64,000 nt of DNA from Oscheius dolichura (taxonomy: Eukaryota > Nematoda > Chromadorea > Rhabditida > Rhabditidae). The position numbers and the translations under genes were made by a program. The DNA is taken from the NCBI GenBank assembly GCA_932521035.1, contig OW051497.1, positions 2,914,001-2,978,000 on the forward strand. The letters run 5' to 3'. Under the pieces are notes generated by a model, which worked only from the letters and a program-made list of their open reading frames with translations, ran no database searches and was not told where the DNA came from. Positions 23,751-34,290 of this stretch are shown here, in pieces (the first letter of the stretch is position 1; each line of letters starts with the position of its first letter).

Positions 23751-24843
23751 TCTCGCGCACACACTCACCTGAATTCGTAAAAATTAAAAAGGTGGAATTG
23801 TATAAGGGGAAAGAGAAGGAGTGTTCATAACGTCATGCTCGACGTTCAAATGAAATAACACTGCTCACCAACCGGAAATTATATGATAAACTTTGCGAGA
23901 TGTCACAGGGCGCGAGATTTCATAAGACAAATGGGTAGTAGACCGGAAAAGAACAGAAAGGAGATCGAAAATGATACGGAGCAATATCACCTAGGTGACA
24001 GCCGGTGATTGGTAATCCTCAAATTAGGGCGGGAATGAAGCAGCTGGATAGGAAAAGGAGAAGCGCCTTGCTAATTAGAAAAGCGGGAGAGGGATAGAGG
24101 GAGAAGAGAGTGAGAGCGTGGGAACGCCTTCTTGATAGCTTCAATTTGTATGGAAGGGCACATGTGAAGAGAGGCAAAATTCACAATTGCCATAATTTAT
24201 TTCTTCCTCACGCGAGAGATTGGTTCAATCATGAGCAGCATATTTTCTACTCGGTAGAGGGCTTTTGCCCGGGTGGGGAGGGCTTCACGAATCCTGACAA
24301 TTAAAAAATGAGAGGAGGAAATGAGAAAAGAGAGCGCTATGTGACCGTCCGAGGATGGGTTGTATATTCCCAGGCCATGGACCAAAACAGACGGGAAAAC
24401 GGACATTTTGCGAGAGGAGAGAAGTGCAAATGGGCATGATAATATAACGAGCCGAAAGGCGGGAAGAATATGTTTAAACCGAGAGGAAGAAAGTCCCCTT
24501 TTACGAAGGGGTTGAGACGTCTGGTTGGAATCATAACCCCTGCGAGATTCTATCACTTGCAGGGGGAGAACTTTGCTCCATATGCTTTCACTCTGTTGCA
24601 TGATGTGAAAGCAAATAAGCGATTATATTGCCTCTCCTAATTGGACGAGTCCGTATACAATTGTGTTATTTGGCCGTCGAGGATTACCTGCCGTCGTCCT
24701 GACCCAAGGATGCACTTTACAAAAGGGAAGGTTCCCGTGTGATCCCGTACACTAATCACTACCCTTATCCCATATTTACATCCCTTTAACAAATGTTTAT
24801 AATCGGAAGATGAAATGACCAGGACAAGAATAGAGCGACAATT
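23751..24843. other. Intergenic
   Basis: Purine-rich plus strand (many AGAGGAGAA-like runs, 23900-24480) but no exon recognised. Probably the 5' flank of the gene starting at 23750 and 3' flank of the gene ending at 24844. Confidence 0.3.
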
Positions 24844-25865
24844 CTACTGCTTCCCCTGGTTTCTAAGAAGCTCATTCAGTTTGCATTTCTTCTCCATAGC
24901 ATCGGCATCCCTTAAAAAGCCCTCGGCCACCATTGCCTCCAAAATGGACAGATTTCTTGCCATCTTTGCCACCTCTCGGGTGGCCATCGCCTTCCTTAAA
25001 TATTCTTGAACATCGCGGTCTTCATTTAGGGCATGTGCAGAAACAGCTGCCTGATCAAAGCTTGATGCAGCTTTCATGAAAGCTTGGTAATTTTCACCGG
25101 CGTGGACCTTGAGATGGGTGGCTGCTTGCTTCAGGCCTTCTACACCAGCATTATAGTTCAAATGGGCTCCCTGAAGAAAGCAATTAATGGGTATGGTATC
25201 AAGAATCAGTTAAATGCCACAAGCACAGAAGTCTTGGCAGAAAAACTGATATCTTACTATGGACGAGAACTTGTCGTCTGCCCGCTTAGCAGCTTCTCTC
25301 AGCTCTTGCATGTTGGGCACAGACCAGCCGTAAAACTTCTTCGCAGCCTGGCCTTCATTCTAAAGCAACAGACATTCTTTCACAATAGATCAGACCACTT
25401 GACTTGATTTTCTCTTGGGATGTGCTGGCATTCTGGCCGTCATCAGTTTAGGAGGCAGGGAGATTATAGCTGGCTGTTGTACAGGGATATTGATGGCTGA
25501 GAAACTGAAACGAGACCAAGTAAGAACGACTAAGAAGCTACCTGAGATCCAAAGGGTTCGATTCATCAACGTCAGAAACAGAAAAATCCGCGATGTTCAT
25601 CATTTTACGGCTTCGCAGTCTGAGAACAGTATGTCGAACCAACGCCGACGGTTTATAGCAAGACAAAAGCGGCCGATCGAACTGTGTGGGAATTTCAAAT
25701 TAGTCTTTCCTTTGGGACTTTGTTGACGCTTTCAATCTTACAGCTCAACAGGCACGGGATACTCGGACAAATTCTCCTGAGAAACACTTTATAGAGCTAA
25801 AAAGCGAATAATTTTACGAGTGTCGTCTGGCCAAGGGAGTTGATATAGATGATCGGATGAATCAT
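24844..25865 (-). CDS. Helical hypothetical protein, downstream ORF of an overlapping pair
   Basis: Six exons in consistent phase from ATG 25865 (MIHPIIYINSLGQTTLENL) to a TAG at 24846-24844. The N-terminal third has a Ser/Asp patch (IADFSVSDVDESNPLDLS) and a Pro-rich part. The last two thirds are long amphipathic helices: FYGWSVPNMQELREAAKRAD, then LKQAATHLKVHAGENYQAF, and a C-terminus of EMKK/LNELL type. Length about 235 residues. No catalytic residue pattern or family is recognised. Its ATG overlaps the stop of the upstream frame (25862-26149) by ATGA, so the two may be parts of one transcript, or one gene interrupted by a frameshift. Confidence 0.5.
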
Positions 25866-26149
25866 GAAGCAAGGGTGATGAAAACGTGAACGAAGCGGAC
25901 AGGAGACAGTCGCTTTAGTTTCCACTTTGCCTCTTCAAAGTAAGCGCTGCTGTTCCGAAGAACACATTGGGAATACTTTTGACCCACTGTCTTAGGAGTT
26001 GCTGAATTGTTGGGATAGCCTACTTCAATTGTTGCCCTTCCTTTTAATTTTTGATGGGCAGCATCATGCACTGCCTTTATAACGAGAAATTGTCTCACAA
26101 GGCTTTCCAAATTGGAAATGTCGTATTCATATCGGTTCTTTCTTCCCAT
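25862..26149 (-). CDS. Hypothetical protein, upstream ORF of an overlapping pair
   Basis: Frame from ATG 26149 (MGRKNRYEYDISNLESLVRQ) to TGA 25864-25862, 95 codons; a 27-base in-frame intron (GTATTC...AACAG) may be removed from its middle. The sequence is helical and basic, with DAAHQKLKGR and AYFEEAKWKLKRL. No family recognised. The composition resembles the downstream ORF, which suggests they once formed, or still form, one protein. Confidence 0.45.
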   Translation of the reverse strand: MGRKNRYEYDISNLESLVRQFLVIKAVHDAAHQKLKGRATIEVGYPNNSATPKTVGQKYSQCVLRNSSAYFEEAKWKLKRLSPVRFVHVFITLAS

Positions 26150-26246
26150 TCCATAAATTTATTGGTGTTGCTTGAGTGGACAGGCAGAAAGCTTTATTTT
26201 TGAAAGAATTACAGATAAATGAGGCACGGCAATAGGTAGGAATCAA

Positions 26247-27849
26247 TCACTTGGCAAGGGAGTGCTCGAGGGTCATGAGAGTCATACACTCATCAATAGG
26301 GGTATCCGATAAAGGGATGGGTCCGTCGTAGTCAAGATATGCACGAAGACAAATGGTAGAACTGCTTCCATAATCGTTTGTATTACGTGTTGAATCACGG
26401 TGGCTAGCTAACACAAGGTTTCTCCCGTTGGCGGTCATGTCATGGCGACAAGCAGCGAACTGCTTCTCCTCCCAGTTCCCCTCCTTAACCAAACGCTTTG
26501 CCCTCACTGTGTGGTAGTTCTCCCAATTGCTCTTCCTAACCAAACGCTTTACGTCCACAGCGTGGTACTTCGGCTTCCCTTTCAAATTGGCTGCTTTAGC
26601 TATTGGCTTCAGATGTTTCTCTGTCGTAAATGGACCGTAGGCGCCGTTTTCCAGGCATCCGTCGACGTTTGCAATTTCGACAATCTTCACATTTCCGTGA
26701 GCTCCTTTCTTCCAGGTCTGAAAATAACTCGATTAGTTTAAATAAGTCGAAACACTTACAGTAAACAGAGACTCGAACGTCTTTTCGATAGCCGTCGAGT
26801 TCATACGTGTGCCGTCGAATTTGACGTATCGAAGTCCTTGGCAACTTGGCGTCTCCCAACTCTCGAACGCTTCGCTCTCACAAGGATAAAGGGTCATCAA
26901 CTGGATGTTGGGCTAAACATGATCTGTTTTCAATGGAAAAGGACGAAACGTACGTGCAAGACATCAGGAAGAATGTTAGATGCGGCGGACTTCGATCCAG
27001 CTGTATCCAGAAATTCGGCTGGTGTCGTCTCATCGATGATCACGGTGTGGTCTCTCCACTTCCGTTCTTTGAAGAAAGCTAGAGCTTTTTTCATTTCCTC
27101 TGCGGCAGTGGCCGGCAATCCTTTGGCGTTTATCTAAAAGGATATTGGTATTTGCTGGGAGATTTATTTATCCTTGTCCTATTAGAAGAATCAAAGGAAT
27201 CCGCAAAGGGTTTCGCGAGCGGAACGTCCCAACTGTTTTTGTCTAGATTAACTTTTTGCCGCGGTTCGAAAAAGGCATCTGGAGATACAGAAGATTTAAA
27301 ATCCCCCCTTCGAGCGCCAAAACGAGCGTGAAAACCCTGCCCTATCCATTTTTCAAATTTTTTTTATCAGGAATACAGATACAAACCGTGTTGATATCGA
27401 TGAAAACGTTTTCGAAGCTGAATCCGCTCAGAAACTTCAGAAGATTCGACAGTACGGGTTCCTTGAAGAACCTCTGCTTTGTCTTCCCTTCCGCAGTGTT
27501 CATGGCAATTTTGACTATGATCTTCCCATGCGTACGAGATCGTTTCTGAATTTGCTTCAGTTAATTCTCAGTTAATAAAAAAGTACGTTATCGTCGTAGG
27601 TGATAGTCAGCTGCTTGTCAAACTTCACCCCAATTTTTTTGCACAGATGATCGATCTGTTGGGACATAGGTTTAGAAGATCGTTTCAGCCTTAAGAAATT
27701 AGCAGGGGTCATCTTAAAACTTGATTTCTTTGAAATAATTAATATTCTACCTTGTTTATGACAGACAAGAAGATGCCGTACTCAAATTTCTGGAGATTGA
27801 AAGGAGATTTGACCATTCTTTGGACGCGTCTTGGCTTAGATTTGACCAT
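26247..27849 (-). CDS. F-box/FTH-like protein of nematode type
   Basis: Six exons from ATG 27849 to TGA 26249-26247, all in phase, about 370 residues. The N-terminus SPFNLQKFEYGIFLSVINK MTPANFLRLKRSSKPMSQQID has the length and hydrophobic pattern of an F-box. The following blocks alternate hydrophobic strands and helices (FSFENVFIDINTV; ERKWRDHTVIIDE). The C-terminal segment CQGLRYVKFDGTRMNSTAIEKTFES...WKKGAHGNVKIVEIANV matches the layout of the FTH/FBA F-box-associated region of nematodes. F-box proteins present substrates to SCF ubiquitin ligases. Near the C-terminus a short unit recurs: VKRLVRKSNWENYH and AKRLVKEGNWEEKQ. The family call rests on pattern, not alignment. Confidence 0.5.
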
Positions 27850-28739
27850 CCTTGAGATGTAGATAGCTTGTCACTGGGTGATGTGAGTAGGTAAAACAAT
27901 GGTTGATTAGGAGGTTGAACAAGCGACGCACAATCTTTTACCCGCCCATCAAGGACGGAGAACAACGCAAGGATGAAAATGAAAGCGAGAGATTATGCTA
28001 ATACAGGAGAGATAAGGGACTTTGAGCAGTAGTAATTTACTAATTACCCTGACCATACCAGCGAAAATCGATTTTCACAGAATAGGTCAATCATCGATCG
28101 CACCTTTCTATAGATGTTTTGGCCAGCATGGCAAAATGTAACGAAGTTTACGGTTCGGGGTTCTCAAGCTAGCCTAGATTCTTTGTCAAAAATCATAAAT
28201 TTTAAAGGAAATGCATATTTCTCACCATTTTGAGTTTTTGAGGAAAGTGAAGTGAAGGAGGGGTAGTATAAAAGAAGATGAACATGCGCTGGTCAGAGTC
28301 TCCATGTACTCAACACGAATCAGTTCAAGTCAGCAAGGGAACCTAAAATGTTTTGCGAATTGTTCAAACTGCCTGGTGGGCAACTTATGAAGTTCTTACT
28401 TCACAGTCTGATCTTTATTATGCAGTAAAGAATATACAATATGGCAAAGAACCTGTATAGTACAAATATGTTAAAATCTCAAATTTTGCTAGTATCTGAA
28501 GAAGTCGAAGAGGAATGATTTAGTTGAGATCGGTCGTGACCCGGGTTGCAGACTCGACTGGTAGACGGCAAGAGGTGTTTTAGTTCCACCAGAATGCTTT
28601 GTGGTGACTGGTCGGGCATCGCCTTCTTATTATTCAACAGGGGGTGAACGGAATCCTAAACTAATCCATAAAAATAAAGCGAAATTCAATTAAATAAATG
28701 ATTTGAAATGCACCACCAACCATAGAAGTTGGTGGCTCG
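27850..28739. other. Intergenic
   Basis: No exon recognised. A stretch near 28420-28480 is AT-rich. The C-terminal exon of the upstream minus gene may extend to about 28660 if an alternative reading frame is used. Confidence 0.3.
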
Positions 28740-31058
28740 TCAGGTAATTTCCGTTTCCCTCTCTGGAGAAGACCGTTTGTCTCTTTGGGAAGGTGACCGT
28801 TTGCTTGGCGAGCTTCCTACAAAACATTTAATCAATAGTAAATGAAGAATGGGACAAACCTCTATTTGGGGGAAGCCGTTTAGCTCGCTTGGAGCTTGCT
28901 GAGGATGGCGTTCGCTATTTCGTTGATCAACTGGAGCCTCTGCCACCCCGTTTTCATGTGATGTAGAAGCTTCTCCGTTACTTTGACCAACGGGAGCAGC
29001 GGTCAGTGTATCCCCAAGTTCATTCGGCAGTACCACTTCTATCGGAGGTGTATACCCAGGGATCGAGTCATCATTTTCAAACTGGTCGGTGAGCTCCTCC
29101 GGGGAGTTCTTCCATTTCACCCTGCTGACGGATTGGAAAAACTGAAAATCCCCCTTGTCTTTGTCTTTTTTGCAATAAAACATACATTCTGCATATTACT
29201 TTCGCTCACTGGCTTTCCAAATCGCACTTGAAACATTTTTTTGAAAATTTCCATCTCCTTCTCGGTAAACAGATATAGAATGCGCAATGACTGGTGATAC
29301 TAAAATAACACGTTTAAAAAGAAAACATTGGGCCTACTGTTTCCACCGGGTTGAGTCTGCTTTCATGCGCTACCCGGAGAGATTCAGGAATAAAGCCGGG
29401 AAAATTAGGTCGGAGACTTTTGAACTCTTTGGATGACTGATAGACTGCGTCCGCGACGTAATGGTAGTGCCGTTTCTCAGTGTTTGACTGATCGAAGATG
29501 CATCCTCGACAGTGCTAAACTTGTTTTTTGTTAAAACTTGGAGTATTGTTTAGCCCCTATATATTCGCTGCCCTATGGTTGCTTTGACCTTTGGCACTTT
29601 ACAACATCAGTTTCCGCCTAGCCGACGAGAAACCGAACCCAAAAGAACGTGTTCCAGGAGCTCAGTGCAAGCAATTTTGCCACGATACCATCTTTGCTTT
29701 TTATTTTGGCAATCCAAGTTGGTCAAGGGGCAACTCCTAGAGGCCAATATGCGCATTAACAGGCTACGAAAGACGGCAATGTACGGTGCGAGGAAAACAA
29801 ATTTTGTTTATTTTCTCCCCATCCTTTTCAGTTCTGTTTAAAAATGAAGAAAAAAAATACAGTTTGAAGAAGAACTTACAAAGAATCGGTGGTTTACTAT
29901 AGCAGCCCATGTTTTGATGTCTCGTTGATCATCATCCTTCAAATTTCGTTTATCTAACATCGATTTTTCCCCCAGCTCGTGATAATATACACGACCATAT
30001 CTACAATAAGAAGGGTAAGGAAGTTATGGTTCCTACTTTTCCATTAATGAGTCCCGTGGCTCCATCTCGAATACATCTCTATAGGGGAAAGGGATCTAAA
30101 TAAAACATTTAAATATATTATATTTACTGCTCACATCACAGCATCTATTTTTCCTAACGTGTTCTAACTGCTTGTACTCATCAGCTTCTTCCAAAGCCTC
30201 CTCTATACGCCAATTGGTTATAAGACACTGGACATATTTAAATAAGAAAACAGTAAACAAATGCCTACCGCGTGCAACAATCGTTTCAGTCGGCGAGTTT
30301 TCCGCTCGCTCCAAAGCGGACCAAAGTCAAGGAGATAGAATGTCTGAAATGAAATTTGGTAGGAAATATTCTCGGTCACACCTTTAACAGTTTTAAAACC
30401 TCCTTCATTTCTTCATCCCTGACCAGCAGGGTGCCATTAGGGGTTTCAACTGAAAATACTTGGTTCGCCTTCATTGTCGCAGCTTCTTCTTGGGAACATT
30501 CTTCCAAAATCCAGTGATAATGGAGGCTCCAAGTTTCTTGACTAGTTGATTGATGGCAAGGAAAGGTACACGGCCCCTAAAACAATCATTTCATTATAAA
30601 AATTTCTGTTTTCTTTCGGCGATGCGGGGACTGTCCGTTTTTCTTGCTACAAACACGGCTAATTTCGATTGTTGCTGTCCTGTAATATACGAGGAGACAG
30701 GCGGAACATTTAAAAGAGAAAAAAAAACCATAAGCAAGCCGTCAAGGTAATGTGTAAAACAGAATTATATAAAAGAAAAGGCTTACAGGAAATTGTGGCG
30801 TTTTCAGTAGTTTGGGAATTTGCTTGAGGCCAGTTTTGTCTTTCTTTTTCAGAAACTGAACCAACAAATTGCATCGCCAGGTTTCTCTTCTGAATGTATT
30901 TGAAATTAAAAAGAAAAACAAAGAAAATAAGTACAACCGAGTTTTGCTTACCTCAAGCCTAGCAATTCCATTCCTTCGGGGGCTCTACCAAGAAGATAAC
31001 AGTCGACAAATTCGGCCATCACCTTCTCCTCCTCCGGCCCCCTGGGCCTCTTGTCCAT
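28740..31058 (-). CDS. Unrecognised multi-exon gene with Ser/Arg/Pro-rich C-terminus
   Basis: The first exon starts at ATG 31058 (MDKRPRGPEEEKVMAEFVDCYLL) and splices to RETWRCNLLVQFLKKKDKTGLKQ. Later exons give HYHWILEECSQEEAATMKANQ, VRDEEMKEVLKLLK, TFYLLDFGPLWSER, QCLITNWRIEEALEEADEYK, GRVYYHELGEKSMLDKRN, HCRGCIFDQSNTEKRHYHYV and YLFTEKEMEIFKKMFQVRFG. The C-terminus is low-complexity (SPSKRSPSQRDKRSS). The many short exons share acceptable splice borders, but two junctions (about 30600-30740 and 29520-29840) are not resolved. A LLDFG string near 30330 invites a kinase reading, but no other kinase motif surrounds it. Function unknown. Confidence 0.45.
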
Positions 31059-32377
31059 CGCCGTACAGATGCAGCTATCGAACTACGCTGTATACTGAAA
31101 TTGGGATATTATGGAAGATAGACGCTATATTTATCTTTTTACAAAATGAAATACAAGAAATTGGGTGTAGTTTTGTAGCAGAAGGCGTGATAAGCACGTA
31201 TAACATCAAAAGAAAGAAAAATCGTCGAAAAGAACCCAGAAAACTAGCTAGCGCAAGAGTAATGGTCAGTGCGCACGTCAGGCGGCAACAGGAGCACGCG
31301 TACACGTTAGAAGGAGGATATAAGCGGAAGAAAAGGGCCCATTTTGCGAACAACGGAAATATATATATAAAGAGTTGAAAGTCTCAATAACGGATGCTAA
31401 ATTCAGCTAAAATGGCCCAAAATACCCTTTAATTATCAGTTCTTGGTAGACTGGCGCACTAAGGTTTTCTTTGGTACGACGGGTCATCGACGTCACTGGC
31501 GTCCACCCACGGGCTCTACAGGAGCTATAGCAAGGTATTCTTATCCACAATCACGTGGGGCAGACTAATCGATATTCCTCGAAAGAGACTGTGGGGTCAG
31601 AGCTAGGTAGAGTAGATTACTGGTGAGCTTTCAGGTCACACGGTGTGTGAACGGCCACGCCGATCAATTTTGCCGCCTTGCGCTCCGACTTGGGTGGGTA
31701 ATAACGGGATAGAGCTGGGATGTGAGCCGGGATGATAAGAGTTGTTAGAGATCTGATAAATAAGATGACAGTAGAGCAGGAACTTTTGAGACAGCGAAGT
31801 CGACTATGAGTTACGGTTCGGTACGGTCTAACGGAGCAACACCAATCTGTGATATAGTTTTCTAATATTGATGGCCAGGTTAGGATTATCCGAATTTTTA
31901 AAATGAGAATAGAAAAGTGAATCATAAAATACTTTATGAGAATATTTGAAATACAATCGAATAGATATTGAGAATAATGAGCATACAATTTGGTCACTAG
32001 GCTGTGCTAGCCATGAATACTGAATAATATGGAAAGGCGAATTGGGCAAATAAAGGGAATCAACGGTATAAGTCGAATTGGACACGTTCACCGGTTACTG
32101 GTACGGATACTGGCCAGAAGTGGCCACAACAGAGGAGGTATGCACTTCGTTGGCGACGACTCTTTCAGCCAAGCGCTCCAGCTGAACTTCTTTTATTTAC
32201 GTTTAAAACGATTAACATACCATGCCCTCTCTAATTTCAGTCACGAAGGGGGTGAGGAGTCTGAACAATTACATTGTTAATCAATGCGATAGCTACCTCT
32301 TTTGGAGGCATTGGCAATCGTCTCCATTCGAAGTATTTCCTCTTAAGAACAAGCTCGCCCTTCTAAACTTTGCATTA
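31059..32377. other. Intergenic
   Basis: Open frames on plus and minus here (for example minus 31617-31997) have no recognisable domain or splice-linked partners. No RNA gene was identified. Confidence 0.3.
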
Positions 32378-34290
32378 TTAAAAGTAATGCACAAAAACCT
32401 CGGGCTTCTTACTAGCTCCAGCATTCGGGTCAGCTTGTTCCTCTCCGGCCTGTGGAGCTTCAAAGGCGGGTCCGGTATCGTTATCGCCATCAGCGGCAAG
32501 AGCAGCCGGGAGTTGCAGTCCAGACGGTCCCTGCTGATGGTTATTGTTTATAGCAATCCAGACGTTCAAAACCTCGTCAGGATCAGCCACCGGTTCAGGA
32601 ACCCTTAGTTCTCTCTCATTTTCCGGAACAAATCGCGGCTTCTTTATTCCGATGTCTTCTACCTAAAATAGAAGAAAAAAGAAAAGGTATAAGGGCATTA
32701 TAGATGGCTTACATTAGTACCCTTCAGGTAAAACGACGATTTCCTCATACTAGTAGGCAAGAAGGAGGCACTGGAAATGCTGATAACTTTGTAAACAGGA
32801 TTTCTACCTGTTAGTGGCGATTTCCCTCGGGGTCCATCGGTATACTGTATTCAGGGGCAGCAGAGAATGAACCACCCGGTAGACAGTATGAGTGAGTTGG
32901 TTGTTCACTTTAATTACATAGTTCTCGTAGAATTGAATCATTTGCTCCTGGTTCATTCCGGAGGTCGGCTTTGATCCGTGCATCATTACATAGAAGCAGA
33001 TTCCTATAGAGTAACAGTCAGCCTGAAAGCAGAGTTGGTTCGCACGGTAAGATACTTGTAAGCTAGGGGCGATGGCAACAGCCAAATGAAAACATCTTAC
33101 CTCATAGGAGTATCCTTGTCCTAAAAACATTTCCGGTGCTTGATAATGTACATCTCCTACTTTGTCCCGTTTGAGCCCTAAAGAATACAGTTGTTTACGG
33201 CGTTGGTTCACAAAAACCTTTGTGATGTCGTTCAGCAAATTCAAAATTGGTCAGTCGTACATGGGTATCGTACATGCATATATTCTCGAGGCATATTTGT
33301 CTAAAAAGTGCAAAAATAAAATAAATGTTGTGCAATTGTACCTGTGAAGGAGTTGGTGTTCATGAAGAAAGGAAATCGCGAGACCCAATTGGCGAGTAAT
33401 CTGCAGAGCCAAATTTTCGGTGAAGACTTTTCCAGGACCGCCGGCAAGGTCCTCAAAAGCGTCAGAGAGAAATTTCCCGGTGTATTCCATAATCAGGAAC
33501 CTTTCGTCGTTGACGATGGTTGACTTGATTGTATGGATCACATTTGGGTGATTCAAGGAAAGACAGAGTCGCGCTTCCCGCTGGGAATTCTTGTCATTTG
33601 GTGAGAATTTTACAAGCAGGCTGCGATAGGGTTTTGTAAAAATGGCGACCTTAATTTTTAAAAAGCTTAGCATTAGAATGATTAGCCAACCAGTTTTCCT
33701 TTGTCGTAGGAGATCTCCTTTCGGAGCCGGAATTCACCTTGATCGGCATCCTGGACTGACGAGAAAGTTGATTTGCTAAAATATAACTGATAAAAACCTG
33801 AAAAAAAAATTACAGTAGCCCTTTTCAATGACCCTGTGGTAAAGCAAGTTGTTCTGAAAGTCCGCTTCTCGAAAGAAAAAGCAATGAATTAATTGATTTT
33901 AGGCGACCAGGGCGAAAATAGAAAAACGATAAAAGGAAAACTCACAAATCTGTTTGGGAGTTCCGGAACAGTTTTTCAATTTCATTTCTCTTGTTACTGT
34001 GAGAGTATCGTTCTTCCGCCAGAGCAGCGTCCCTGAACTGACTGGCCGAACGGGCCTTCATTATTTCCCTCTCCGCCTTCTTCGAAAGCGGTTCCACTGG
34101 AATTTCTGATGGATCGACTTTGATGACAAAATGGCTGAAACGTTTCATTTAAAAGTAAACCCTGAAAACTTACAATTCGTCATCCTTTTTCTTTTCACGG
34201 TCTAATCTTTCTTTCTCCTCGGCCAGCAATCGTTCGCGTTCAGGATCCTCTTCTTGAATGCAAATAACATTTTCCGGAGTCTCAGCCTCG
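32378..34290 (-). CDS. Predicted pseudokinase (HRD changed to HRQ, DFG changed to NFE)
   Basis: Exons from at least 34290 to a stop at 32380-32378. The N-terminal part is charged and coiled (EEDPERERLLAEEKERLDREKKK; LSKKAEREIMKARS). The kinase-like domain starts near 33750: FRLRKEISYDKGKLVAIFTK has no glycine loop, while LLVKF keeps a Lys at the VAIK position. NHPNVI and RFLIMEYTGKFL follow; the catalytic loop reads LLHRQICLENI and the DFG site reads LTNFEFAE. The substrate side is conserved: HYQAPEMFLGQ (APE) and ADCYSIGICFYVMMHG. Loss of the catalytic Asp and of DFG predicts no phosphotransfer; such proteins usually act as scaffolds or allosteric partners. A Pro/Ala/Gln-rich tail of about 90 residues follows. 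The first exon(s) above 34290 were not found. Confidence 0.7.

Noticed and set aside
30300-30400. LLDFG string suggesting another kinase
   Set aside because: No HRD, APE, glycine loop or DxWS pattern in the surrounding exons; the string appears coincidental.
30869-31378. 169-codon plus-strand ORF
   Set aside because: Overlaps the first exon of the minus-strand gene (ATG 31058) antisense and has no motif.
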